Source: Candidatus Poribacteria bacterium (GTDB lineage Bacteria; Poribacteria; WGA-4E; WGA-3G). Taken from it: DNA of 6,720 bases. The notes under the pieces are model-generated. The model made no database searches and was not told where the DNA came from. It worked only from the letters and a program-made list of their open reading frames with translations. The position numbers and the translations under genes were made by a program. Below are positions 1 through 6,351 of this stretch, one piece after another; positions within the stretch are counted from its first letter, which is position 1; each line of letters opens with the position of its first letter. The stretch is from NCBI GenBank assembly GCA_009835515.1, contig VXXH01000468.1, positions 1-6,720 on the forward strand. Reading direction: 5' to 3'.

Positions 1-187
1 ATAATAATAGTGGATTATTAATTTATTAAATAAAAAGTATATATACGCCTTTATATGACTATTATATTGAATTTCGACACATAATGTCAAGTTAAATCTG
101 TACATGATTTCAAAATGACAAGAACTCAGTACCGTATTCATGGTAAAATAGGATTTAAACATCCATCATCTTTTCAGAAGCGGTAAC
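1..187. other. AT-rich non-coding leader, nothing recognisable
   Basis: This stretch is strongly AT-rich compared with the coding DNA to its right and holds no credible open frame on either strand. A 7-bp AT-only inverted repeat lies at 2-8 and 14-20 with a 5-base spacer. Because it contains no G-C pairs and is not followed by a clear T-run, I do not call it a terminator. The region probably contains the end of an intergenic space whose left part lies outside the window. I see no riboswitch, tRNA or repeat array in it. Confidence 0.5.
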
Positions 188-216
188 TTGAGTTAATAAA
201 GTATACTTTTCATAAT
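188..216 (+). promoter_or_regulatory. Predicted sigma70-type promoter for the membrane protein gene
   Basis: TTGAGT at 188-193 (4 of 6 matches to the -35 consensus) is followed, after exactly 17 bases, by CATAAT at 211-216 (5 of 6 matches to the -10 consensus). Transcription would begin near 223, giving a leader of about 30 bases before the ATG at 253. A Shine-Dalgarno-like AGAAGG at 242-247 sits 5 bases before that ATG. In AT-rich DNA such matches can arise by chance, so this is a prediction from spacing and consensus only. Confidence 0.45.
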
Positions 217-252
217 ACAACCAGCGGCAGCACTTGCGTGTAGAAGGCAGTC

Positions 253-2181
253 ATGTCAGAAAAAAGCCATCAACCTCAAATTGGTACTGAAACGACTTCG
301 CTCCTGCTTCCGCTCGCTATCGGTATAGTCCTGATTCTGGTCAATGCATATTGGATTGCGCTGGTCAGCGGTATCCACCACTCCCTGAACCCTGCTTATG
401 CCTCCCTGTTTATCGCCCCAATTGTCAACCTCTTTTTTCTGGTGTTACTCAATACACTGCTCAAGCGGTTCCGCCCACAACTCGCCTTGAACCGTGCGCA
501 ACTCCTCATCGTCTATCAGATGCTGGTTATGCTCTGCCTTGTCTCTGGGCATAATCCGATGGACTTTATCTTGGGGATTCTCGCGCATCCGTTCTGGTTT
601 GCTACTTTTGAAAACGAATACGCGGCACTTTTTCATCGGTACATTCCACCGTGGTTCACAATCCAAGATAAAAGTGCGCTCACCGGTTTCTTTGAGGGCA
701 ATTCAACCTTATACACAGCAAAACACCTCTCCGCATGGATAGGTCCCACGCTGCTGTGGTCGTTTGTTACGTTTGTTCTCTTTTTCATCTTGATGTGTTT
801 CAATAGCATTCAGCGTTTGCAGTGGAGTGAACGGGAACGGTTGAGTTATCCGATTGCACAACTTCCGATAGAGATGACTACCCCGCGCTTTTTCTCAAGA
901 AGACTGTTATGGCTTGGATTCGGCATCTGTGCGGCGGTAGAACTCCTCAACGGTCTCCATTTTCTCTATCCTTTTGTGCCGGGTGTGCCGCTCAAAATCT
1001 CCGACTTCGGGGCAAAAATTTTTACGTCGAAACCTTGGAGTGCTATCGGCTGGTTGCCGCTCTTCTTCTATCCGTGGGTTATTGGATTGACCTTCTTTGT
1101 CCCGCTTGAACTCTCGTTTTCGGTCTGGTTCTTTTTCCTATTTACAAAATTCCAGTTGATTTTAGGGAGCATTGGCGGTTGGAAATCGTTACCGGGTTTT
1201 CCGTACTACAATCAACAGGGCATCGGTGCCTGGTTGACGCTTGGGATTTTAGTCTTATGGGCAAGTCGCAAACATCTGAAAACGGTGTTTGCTCTCGCTT
1301 TGAAGCCTCCCACTTCCACAAACGAGCCGTTTCAATATCGCACTGCACTGCTCGGCATCTTGATAGGCACTGTGATTCTCGTTGTCATCTTCCAGCAAGC
1401 TGGCATGTCCGTGGGAATTCTGCTCGCTTTCCTATGCCTCTACTTCCTCATGTCCATCGCCATAACATACGCGCGGGCGGCGGTCGGTGTGCCTTACCAT
1501 GAGGTGATTTGGACGCATCCACAACTGATGCTCGTCTCCGTTTTAGGCGTACGACGGATCGGCGCAGCGAACTTGACACTTCTGTCTTTTTTGTATCCGT
1601 ATGTTCGGGATAACGTTTCACACCCGATGCCGAGTCAGTTAGAGGGGTTCAAAATCGCGGAACGCGCACGACTTTCTCAGAAAAAGATGGCGATTGCTAT
1701 GATCATCGCGCTATTAGTTGCTACGCCTGTCTCGTTTTGGGCGTATTTGCATCTCATATATCAACACGGTGCGGTTCGGACGGAGGGATACATTATCGGT
1801 ATCGGTTTTGAAACTTTTGAACGCCTGCTGCTGCCGTGGTTGCAACAGCCACACGCGCCGGATAGTACTGGATTAAGTTTCACGGCGTTTGCCTCGCTGT
1901 TCACGTTGGGATTGATGTTCTTGAGGAGGCAGTTTATTTGGTTTCCTTTTCATCCAGCAGGGTATGCGCTCGGTTTATCCGCAGGAATGGTGTGGGTCTG
2001 GAGCGCGGTGTATGTCGGCTGGTTCATCAAGGCGGTCTTACTCAAATTCGGCGGGTTGCGAACCTATCGGAAGGCATCCCCATTTTTTGTTGGCGTGATT
2101 TTGGGCGATTTTTTGATCGGAACGTTTTGGAGTTTAGTGGGTGCGGTCTTTGAGATACCTGAGTATCGGGTCTGGTATTAA
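253..2181 (+). CDS. Polytopic integral membrane protein, DUF6785/DUF6784-like
   Basis: This 642-residue protein is almost entirely hydrophobic helices joined by short loops. Likely membrane segments lie near residues 16-38, 50-70, 83-108, 162-184, 218-238, 264-300 (probably two), 324-337, 364-380, 386-405, 476-498, 541-556, 570-597 and 609-632, about 12-14 in all. There is no cleavable signal peptide; the N-terminal 15 residues are polar. A conserved-looking loop, WSERERLSYPIAQLP (191-205), and FHPAGYALG (566-574) match what I recall of the DUF6785 and DUF6784 families, which often occur together in Poribacteria and related genomes. The RERLSYP loop is loosely reminiscent of oligopeptide transporters, so a transport role is possible but is only a guess; no substrate can be named. 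The ATG is preceded by AGAAGG at 5 bases and by a plausible promoter. The gene appears to stand alone: 86 bases separate it from the toxin-antitoxin pair downstream. It is complete, with no frameshift. Confidence 0.8.
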   Translation: MSEKSHQPQIGTETTSLLLPLAIGIVLILVNAYWIALVSGIHHSLNPAYASLFIAPIVNLFFLVLLNTLLKRFRPQLALNRAQLLIVYQMLVMLCLVSGHNPMDFILGILAHPFWFATFENEYAALFHRYIPPWFTIQDKSALTGFFEGNSTLYTAKHLSAWIGPTLLWSFVTFVLFFILMCFNSIQRLQWSERERLSYPIAQLPIEMTTPRFFSRRLLWLGFGICAAVELLNGLHFLYPFVPGVPLKISDFGAKIFTSKPWSAIGWLPLFFYPWVIGLTFFVPLELSFSVWFFFLFTKFQLILGSIGGWKSLPGFPYYNQQGIGAWLTLGILVLWASRKHLKTVFALALKPPTSTNEPFQYRTALLGILIGTVILVVIFQQAGMSVGILLAFLCLYFLMSIAITYARAAVGVPYHEVIWTHPQLMLVSVLGVRRIGAANLTLLSFLYPYVRDNVSHPMPSQLEGFKIAERARLSQKKMAIAMIIALLVATPVSFWAYLHLIYQHGAVRTEGYIIGIGFETFERLLLPWLQQPHAPDSTGLSFTAFASLFTLGLMFLRRQFIWFPFHPAGYALGLSAGMVWVWSAVYVGWFIKAVLLKFGGLRTYRKASPFFVGVILGDFLIGTFWSLVGAVFEIPEYRVWY

Positions 2182-2192
2182 AGTGGTAGATG

Positions 2193-2210
2193 AACTAAAA
2201 TTTTTAAGTT
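2193..2210. promoter_or_regulatory. Imperfect dyad, possible operator of the hicAB promoter
   Basis: The 18-base segment is an imperfect palindrome: 7 of its 9 base pairs are complementary (outer arms AACT and AGTT, inner AAA and TTT). Its right arm runs into the TTGACA -35 element at 2209-2214. Position and symmetry would suit a repressor site for a toxin-antitoxin operon. However, most of the dyad is A and T, which makes chance symmetry likely, and the HicB encoded here seems to lack a DNA-binding domain. Confidence 0.2.
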
Positions 2211-2237
2211 GACATTCCAACGGGTATATGGTAGTGT
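2209..2237 (+). promoter_or_regulatory. Predicted promoter for the hicA-hicB pair
   Basis: A perfect TTGACA -35 hexamer at 2209-2214 is followed, after 17 bases, by TAGTGT at 2232-2237. That -10 hexamer is poor (3 of 6), but TGG at 2229-2231 supplies an extended -10 (TGn) motif that can compensate. The predicted start of transcription near 2244 leaves a leader of about 24 bases before the toxin ATG at 2268. This is a consensus-based call only. Confidence 0.4.
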
Positions 2238-2267
2238 TAAGCATTAAAGCACACCCACAGTATTAAT

Positions 2268-2534
2268 ATGAACGCACGCTTAAACAAAAAGCATCAAAAG
2301 ACATTGGAGGCTATTTTTAGCACACAAGTCCCTGCTACGTCGCAATGGCGGCGGATTGAAGCCCTTTTCATGGCACTGGGTGCTACAAAAGAAGAAGGAC
2401 GCGGCTCTTCTGTGACATTTAAATTAAAGGAGGAGCATACCACGTTTCACCGACCCCATCCGCGAAAAGAGGCAAAACGATACCACGTACGTGATGCGCG
2501 AGATTTCCTTAAAAAGGTAGGAATAACACCATGA
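2268..2534 (+). CDS. hicA: HicA family toxin (type II toxin-antitoxin mRNA interferase)
   Basis: HicA toxins are small double-stranded-RNA-binding-fold ribonucleases that cleave mRNA and are neutralised by HicB. This 88-residue protein has the family pattern: a helix (about 26-38, W27 RRIEALFMALG), the turn EEGRGSS (42-48), a beta strand SVTFKLKEE, then FHRPHP (60-65) and a C-terminal RDARDFLKKVGI (75-86). The subfamily with FHRPHP usually has GSR or GSH at the turn; here it is GSS, so the histidines at 61 and 64 are the visible candidate catalytic residues. The length is normal for the family. The first in-frame ATG was chosen; no good Shine-Dalgarno sequence precedes it (the bases before it read CACAGTATTAAT), so toxin translation may be weak. 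The stop codon overlaps the start of the antitoxin gene (ATGA), showing translational coupling and toxin-first order, as is usual for hicAB. Confidence 0.85.
   Translation: MNARLNKKHQKTLEAIFSTQVPATSQWRRIEALFMALGATKEEGRGSSVTFKLKEEHTTFHRPHPRKEAKRYHVRDARDFLKKVGITP
2514..2522 (+). promoter_or_regulatory. Strong ribosome binding site of hicB inside the end of hicA
   Basis: AAGGTAGGA ends 8 bases before the ATG at 2531 and contains AGG twice. It contrasts with the near absence of such a signal before hicA, so the antitoxin probably gets better initiation than the toxin from the shared mRNA. Confidence 0.6.
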
Positions 2535-2785
2535 AAACAATGACATACAGAGGACATACAGCGGAAATTATCTACAGTGACGAAGATGAGTGTTTTGTTG
2601 GCCATGTTGTCGATCCTGGTGACGATATTATAAGTTTCCATGGGGACACAGATGCTGAGTTGCGTGTTGCTTTTGAGAACGTGGTGGATCTTCACATCAA
2701 AGTCAAAGAACAACCAGAAAACCCACCGCAAAAACACTTTGCGGGGAGATTGCTGTTGCGTCTACGTCAAGCACTCCATCTGTAG
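2531..2785 (+). CDS. hicB: HicB family antitoxin, short, lacking its C-terminal DNA-binding domain
   Basis: HicB proteins bind and block HicA through an N-terminal partial RNase-H-like fold and usually repress their own operon through a C-terminal ribbon-helix-helix or HTH domain. Residues 4-60 of this 84-residue protein fit the N-terminal domain: MTYRGHTAEIIYSDEDECFVG, then DDIISFHGDT (31-40) and the helix ELRVAFENVVDLHIK (43-57). In full-length relatives the segment after the proline-rich linker reads like P-x-SGR-hydrophobic-x-R-hydrophobic-x-x-x-LH-R-K and continues for some 30-40 residues. Here HFAGRLLLRLRQALHL (69-84) enters that segment and then meets a TAG stop. The DNA-binding domain is therefore missing beyond its first strand. 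The gene overlaps hicA by 4 bp. It should still be able to bind HicA, but autoregulation is doubtful. Either it is a genuine short HicB or it was shortened by a recent stop or frameshift. Confidence 0.8.
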   Translation: MKTMTYRGHTAEIIYSDEDECFVGHVVDPGDDIISFHGDTDAELRVAFENVVDLHIKVKEQPENPPQKHFAGRLLLRLRQALHL

Positions 2786-2829
2786 AAAGGGAACATTTGT
2801 CGCCACTATAGGAATAAAACCGCGAAAAT

Positions 2830-2835
2830 AAGGAA
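2830..2835 (+). promoter_or_regulatory. Ribosome binding site that supports a GTG start
   Basis: AAGGAA lies 8 bases before the GTG at 2844. No ATG is available at the position where the family's N-terminal strand begins, so this signal fixes the start of the glycosyltransferase gene at the GTG codon. Confidence 0.65.
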
Positions 2836-2843
2836 TTTTACTG

Positions 2844-3533
2844 GTGAAGATCTGTGTTATTGTTTTTGCTAAGAATCCGATACCAAACGAGGTCAAGACG
2901 CGGCTGATACCACGACTTTCACCGGAACAAGCGGCAACACTCTATGCAGCATTTCTCACAGATTGGTGTGAGACACTTTCTGAACTCCCTGACGTAGACC
3001 TCGTCATCGCGTATACACCTGCAGACGCACAACCCGATTTACAAGCGTTAATCGGCGACGATGCTATCTACATCCCACAAGTGGGAATTAATCTTGGGGA
3101 ACGGCTCACTTCAGCAACACAATGGGCAGCGGTACACGGATATACAAAGATTTTACTCGTCGGATCCGATAGCCCGACACTACCAATTTCATACATATCC
3201 CAAGCACTCACTCTACTTGACTCACGAAACATCGTCATCGGACCGAGTACAGATGGCGGTTATTACCTCATCGGTTTTTCAGTAGAAACTTTGACAACCA
3301 CAATACCGTACGTATTTGAGGACATCGCATGGAGTACAGCGGAGGTTTTTCAACAGACAATAGGGCGTATTCATGCAGCAGAGGCAACTCTCGGACTCCT
3401 ACCGCCGTGGTATGATATTGATAGAGCCGAGGATTTAGTATTTCTGCACGCGCACATATCAGCGATGCGACTTGCGGGCGACAGCGTCCAAGCAGTCAGA
3501 ACAGAATTTTTATTGACAAAACTATTTTCATGA
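2844..3533 (+). CDS. DUF2064/TIGR04282-type glycosyltransferase (GT-A fold)
   Basis: This 229-residue soluble protein belongs to the DUF2064 or TIGR04282 group, annotated in databases as 'arsenosugar biosynthesis-associated' or rSAM/selenodomain-associated glycosyltransferases, related to nucleotidyltransferase-like GT-A enzymes. The pattern is complete: an N-terminal strand and loop FAKNPIPNEVKTRL (8-21) of the type that binds nucleotide, GINLGERL (81-88), GSDSP (107-111) as the probable metal-binding acidic motif, GPSTDGGYYLIG (133-144), and a C-terminal WYDIDRAEDL (189-198). Length is close to the family norm of roughly 200-230. No signal peptide or membrane segment is present. Translation begins at GTG with AAGGAA 8 bases upstream. 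The gene lies 58 bases after hicB and 18 bases before the SDR gene, so it is probably the first gene of a run with the SDR and dioxygenase. No arsenosugar partner (a radical SAM ArsS-like gene) is in view, so the sugar and acceptor are unknown. Confidence 0.82.
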   Translation: MKICVIVFAKNPIPNEVKTRLIPRLSPEQAATLYAAFLTDWCETLSELPDVDLVIAYTPADAQPDLQALIGDDAIYIPQVGINLGERLTSATQWAAVHGYTKILLVGSDSPTLPISYISQALTLLDSRNIVIGPSTDGGYYLIGFSVETLTTTIPYVFEDIAWSTAEVFQQTIGRIHAAEATLGLLPPWYDIDRAEDLVFLHAHISAMRLAGDSVQAVRTEFLLTKLFS

Positions 3534-3551
3534 AAAGAAAGGAACTCAATA

Positions 3552-4283
3552 ATGGGACAATTAGATGGGAAAGTTGCGATTGTAACGGGTGGAAACCGAG
3601 GTATCGGTAAAGGGATTGCGAAGGGACTCGCCGCTGAAGGTGCGAGTTTGACTATCGCTGCAAGGAATGCCGGACTTCTTGAGGAAACCGCTAACGAACT
3701 CCGTGCAAACGGGACAAAGGTGTTGGCTGTGCCGACCGATGTAACAGACGAGGCACAGATCAAAGCACTCTTTGAAAAGGCGATGGCGGCGTATGGTCGC
3801 TTGGACATCCTCGTGAACAATGCCGGTGCATTCGATGCCGGTCCTATAGACGAACTCTCAACAGAGGCGTGGGACTGGGTTGTCGGTGTGAATCTGCGTG
3901 CGCCGTTTCTCTGCACGCGTGAAGCATTCGGGATTATGAAGGCGCAAGGTGAAGGTGGACGTATCATCAACATTGGAAGTATATCGTCGCATCGGGTGCG
4001 TCCGCGCACAGCACCTTACAGTGCCACTAAATTCGGTATCTGGGGACTGACACAGGTAACAGCACTTGAAGGCAGACCGCATGGAATTACGGCGAGTTGT
4101 TTGAAGCCCGGCAACACTTATGTGGAACGCATCCAGAACCGTCCACAGGCACCGACCGAGCCGATGATGGACGTTGACGCTCTCGCACAAGCTGCTGTTC
4201 TGATGGCAACGCTTCCACCGAATATAAATATGTTAGAAGCAACTGTCTTACCGGTCGGTCAACTCTATATTGGTAGAGGATAA
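3552..4283 (+). CDS. SDR family NAD(P)-dependent oxidoreductase
   Basis: This is a classical short-chain dehydrogenase/reductase of 243 residues, a one-domain Rossmann enzyme that oxidises or reduces an alcohol or carbonyl group in the cytoplasm. All key motifs are present: the nucleotide-binding TGGNRGIG (12-19), D63 in the adenine-binding position, NNAG (89-92), the active-site N114, S143, and Y156-x-x-x-K160 (YSATK), with the standard 13-residue gap from serine to tyrosine. Arginine 38 in the AARN turn after the second strand suggests a preference for NADP(H); this is inference. The PGNTYVE segment (186-192) takes the place of the family's usual PG-x-V-x-T, which points to an unusual substrate loop. 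Start: ATG with AAAGGA 8 bases upstream (3538-3543). It lies 18 bases after the glycosyltransferase gene and 20 bases before the dioxygenase gene, so all three are probably one operon. The substrate cannot be deduced. Confidence 0.92.
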   Translation: MGQLDGKVAIVTGGNRGIGKGIAKGLAAEGASLTIAARNAGLLEETANELRANGTKVLAVPTDVTDEAQIKALFEKAMAAYGRLDILVNNAGAFDAGPIDELSTEAWDWVVGVNLRAPFLCTREAFGIMKAQGEGGRIINIGSISSHRVRPRTAPYSATKFGIWGLTQVTALEGRPHGITASCLKPGNTYVERIQNRPQAPTEPMMDVDALAQAAVLMATLPPNINMLEATVLPVGQLYIGRG

Positions 4284-4303
4284 CACGCAGCCGGAGAAAA
4301 ATC

Positions 4304-5524
4304 ATGAAAGTGAATCGGGATCAATTCATGGAAGAAGGGTATCTCGTTCTGCGGGAAGTCGTTCCATCGGAAGAATTAGATGCGCTTCGAGAGAGTTATG
4401 AACTGATGGTATCACGCCAGCGGGGAATCTGGATGCAAGAACGCGCGCCAAACGACCCACCCGGCGGCGTATGGGAGACTTCGCCACAACCGCGCTTACT
4501 ACTCGGACGCAATCCTCTGGCAGGACTTGTTGACGAGAAAACAGCAAGCACTGTCGAGATTTGGGCACACGAAAACATGCAAGGTGCCAGCACTGAGCTG
4601 CTCGGTGAGGAAGATGCTGGTGTTACCGAGATGATGCTCATGTGCAGCCCAGTTAAAGACTGTGGGCCTGCCGCATGGCATCGCGACCACCATCCGATTG
4701 ATACCGCGCCCCTACAAGGCTATGTTGACGACATTGTGGAGACGGGACCGCGCTATGTCCAGTGGAACCTCTCACTCTACGATGACAACGTGCTGTGGGT
4801 GTTGCCCGGTAGCCATTTACGCTTCAATACTGAAGCGGAAAACCAACAATTGTTGGCGGATCCGAAAGTCCCGTTACCCGGTGCGGTTCAGACGCATCTT
4901 AACGCAGGGGATGGTGTCGTCTATATTCTGCCTATTTTGCATTGGGGTAGCAACTACAGTCGGAAGATGCGACGCACGATTCACGGCGGATTTTCAAACC
5001 ACACGCACTATCAATCGTTTGATTACGTAGACTACCTGTCGCCAGCGGTGCAAGACAAATTCCATCGGTGGAATTCGCGCAGCGAACAGATGCAAGTATG
5101 GACAGAAAATGCGCTCCGAGCAGCCATCAACAAGAACGCCGATGCCTACCACAGGGCACTCAATAATTTGCATCCGGGCAGAGGCGAAAAAGGAAAGATG
5201 CTCTCAACCGTTTTTCTTTCCAAAGCCGCCTGTTTCGTTGCGATGGCGCACGGCGATGAACTTGCAGACATTCCGGATGATCTCAAGAACCGCGGCAAAG
5301 GTTTTCACGCCATTACCCTTAATTGGGGACCGCCGTTCGCCAAACGGTTCACAAAGGAAGAAGCAGCTATTTTGTGGGAACGTTTTCAGCCACTTGACGC
5401 GCTTCTCAAGACCGACGAAGAGCTGTACTTACCGGGTTTCCAATCCGGTCCGATGCACTACTATTTCAATGAAATGCCCGCTGACTTTGGCGTTGCGGAT
5501 TTTATCGAAACATGGGAACTATAG
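4304..5524 (+). CDS. Phytanoyl-CoA dioxygenase (PhyH) family Fe(II)/2-oxoglutarate oxygenase with a long C-terminal region
   Basis: PhyH-family enzymes use Fe(II), 2-oxoglutarate and O2 to hydroxylate (sometimes desaturate or halogenate) small molecules. In this 406-residue protein the double-stranded beta-helix core covers about residues 5-235: an N-terminal FMEEGYLVLREVVP (8-21), the iron ligands H126-x-D128 in AAWHRDHH, LPGSH (167-171), the distal iron ligand H213 in ILHWGSNYS, and R224, 11 residues later, as the probable 2-oxoglutarate-binding arginine. The spacings match those known for human PhyH (H175, D177, H264, R275). Residues 240-406 follow the core and have no motif I recognise; they contain a helical stretch and a Trp/Pro/Tyr-rich end (LYLPGF, MHYYFNEMP). 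Many bacterial PhyH proteins are only about 250-300 residues long. The ATG has GGAG (4293-4296) 7 bases upstream and follows the SDR by 20 bases. Its stop codon interlocks with that of the convergent isomerase. The substrate is unknown; phytanoyl-CoA itself is unlikely. Confidence 0.87.
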   Translation: MKVNRDQFMEEGYLVLREVVPSEELDALRESYELMVSRQRGIWMQERAPNDPPGGVWETSPQPRLLLGRNPLAGLVDEKTASTVEIWAHENMQGASTELLGEEDAGVTEMMLMCSPVKDCGPAAWHRDHHPIDTAPLQGYVDDIVETGPRYVQWNLSLYDDNVLWVLPGSHLRFNTEAENQQLLADPKVPLPGAVQTHLNAGDGVVYILPILHWGSNYSRKMRRTIHGGFSNHTHYQSFDYVDYLSPAVQDKFHRWNSRSEQMQVWTENALRAAINKNADAYHRALNNLHPGRGEKGKMLSTVFLSKAACFVAMAHGDELADIPDDLKNRGKGFHAITLNWGPPFAKRFTKEEAAILWERFQPLDALLKTDEELYLPGFQSGPMHYYFNEMPADFGVADFIETWEL

Positions 5525-6313
5525 CCGTAAACCGAGCATTCCACTGAGATAGAGATACGCTTCCTCAGTATAGCGCGGTAGGTTTTCTGGGTCCTCGACT
5601 TCGAGTTCCAACGTTAGGTCGCCTTGGTAATCTACTGCTTGAAGCGTTTCAATAATCTCTTTGAGGTTGAGTTCACCGCGTCCGATGCCGACCGATACCG
5701 CCCCGATATGGTCCTTGAGATGCACCGCATAGATACGTGAACCGAATTGGTGAATTGCCGCAAGCGTGTCCACACCGGACGCGTGAAAATGTCCGGTATC
5801 TATGCAGACACCGACCCGTTCGTCTGGAATAGCATCTAAAACCGTTTGGAAATCCTCCGCCTGCTCAAGGACATTTCCGTGATGCGGTTCAAGCGTTAGT
5901 TTGATTTGACTCTCTGCTGGCATGCGTTGTAACACTTCACGGACACAAGCGATTACTCTATCCAGGGCACCGGGGTCTGTTCTGCGTTGCGCGCCACTTG
6001 TCGTTAAATGTGTTGCGCCGAGTCCTTCAGCAATTTCGACACACCTCGCGATTGCGCCCGCGCGTGCGTCAACATCGGTGTTATCCTGTCCACCCCATCC
6101 GGGCGGATAGAGTCCGGCACACCTCATGCCGGATGCGTCAATTTCCGCCTTCATGGCGTTTATGTCAAACGCGTGTGCGGCATCAACACTCCAGATAAGC
6201 GGTCCGTGGATTTCCATGAGGCGATAGCCGATTTTTGGGGCGTTTTCCAAGGTTGCGGCAACTTCGTCTTCTGCGTAGCCTCGATAACAGATAGAAGCAC
6301 AGATAATGTCCAT
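5519..6313 (-). CDS. Sugar phosphate isomerase/epimerase family protein (xylose-isomerase-like TIM barrel)
   Basis: This 264-residue protein belongs to the AP endonuclease 2/xylose isomerase-like TIM-barrel superfamily, whose members isomerise or epimerise sugars, inosose or hydroxypyruvate, or cleave related compounds, using a divalent metal. From the ATG, the probable metal and catalytic residues at the strand ends are E142 (LTLEPHHGN), D172 and H175 in CIDTGHFH (170-177), H198 in AVHLKDH (196-202), and E236 or E238 in LTLELEVE (233-240). The GIGRGELN segment (209-216) is the usual loop before the last strand pair. The N-terminal MDIICAS and GYRLMEI (29-35) form the first strands. An in-frame TTG at 6316 would add one residue, but AAGGGGA at 6319-6325 lies 5 bases before the ATG and only 2 bases before the TTG, so the ATG is preferred. 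The gene converges on the dioxygenase with a 6-bp overlap. Neighbouring function suggests a role in sugar or polyol metabolism; the exact reaction is unknown. Confidence 0.87.
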   Translation of the reverse strand: MDIICASICYRGYAEDEVAATLENAPKIGYRLMEIHGPLIWSVDAAHAFDINAMKAEIDASGMRCAGLYPPGWGGQDNTDVDARAGAIARCVEIAEGLGATHLTTSGAQRRTDPGALDRVIACVREVLQRMPAESQIKLTLEPHHGNVLEQAEDFQTVLDAIPDERVGVCIDTGHFHASGVDTLAAIHQFGSRIYAVHLKDHIGAVSVGIGRGELNLKEIIETLQAVDYQGDLTLELEVEDPENLPRYTEEAYLYLSGMLGLRL

Positions 6314-6318
6314 CAAAA

Positions 6319-6325
6319 TCCCCTT
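6319..6325 (-). promoter_or_regulatory. Ribosome binding site that decides the isomerase start
   Basis: Read on the minus strand, AAGGGGA is followed by TTTTG and then ATG at 6313. The 5-base spacing suits the ATG; the alternative TTG at 6316 would sit only 2 bases away, which is too close for efficient initiation. Confidence 0.65.
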
Positions 6326-6351
6326 TCTATTGAGCCCAAAAACATCAAGGC

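Noticed and set aside
2..20. A 7-bp AT-only inverted repeat that might be a terminator
   Set aside because: The stem has no G-C pair and no clear T-run follows it. In DNA this AT-rich, such symmetry is expected by chance.
1179..1502. A 107-codon plus-strand frame inside the membrane protein gene
   Set aside because: It is an out-of-frame shadow of the membrane protein. Its product is rich in Cys, His and Arg and shows no domain pattern.
2447..2737. A 96-codon minus-strand frame across the hicA-hicB junction
   Set aside because: It is antisense to both toxin-antitoxin genes, and its product has no recognisable pattern.
2798..2843. A separate promoter for the glycosyltransferase gene (TATAGG at 2807-2812)
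   Set aside because: No acceptable -35 element is found at the proper distance, so I could not support a promoter between hicB and the glycosyltransferase gene.
3371..4009. A 212-codon open frame on the minus strand across the end of the glycosyltransferase gene and most of the SDR gene
   Set aside because: It lies wholly antisense to two well-supported genes, is rich in Ser, Pro, Ala and Arg as mirror frames often are, shows no family motif and has no ribosome binding site of note.
5109..5552. A 147-codon plus-strand frame inside the dioxygenase gene
   Set aside because: It overlaps the C-terminal coding region of the dioxygenase in another frame, and its composition (many Arg, Pro, Ser, Thr) has no recognisable motif.
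6314..6316. A TTG start for the isomerase gene, one codon before the ATG
   Set aside because: The ribosome binding site is only 2 bases from the TTG but 5 bases from the ATG, and ATG is the stronger initiation codon.
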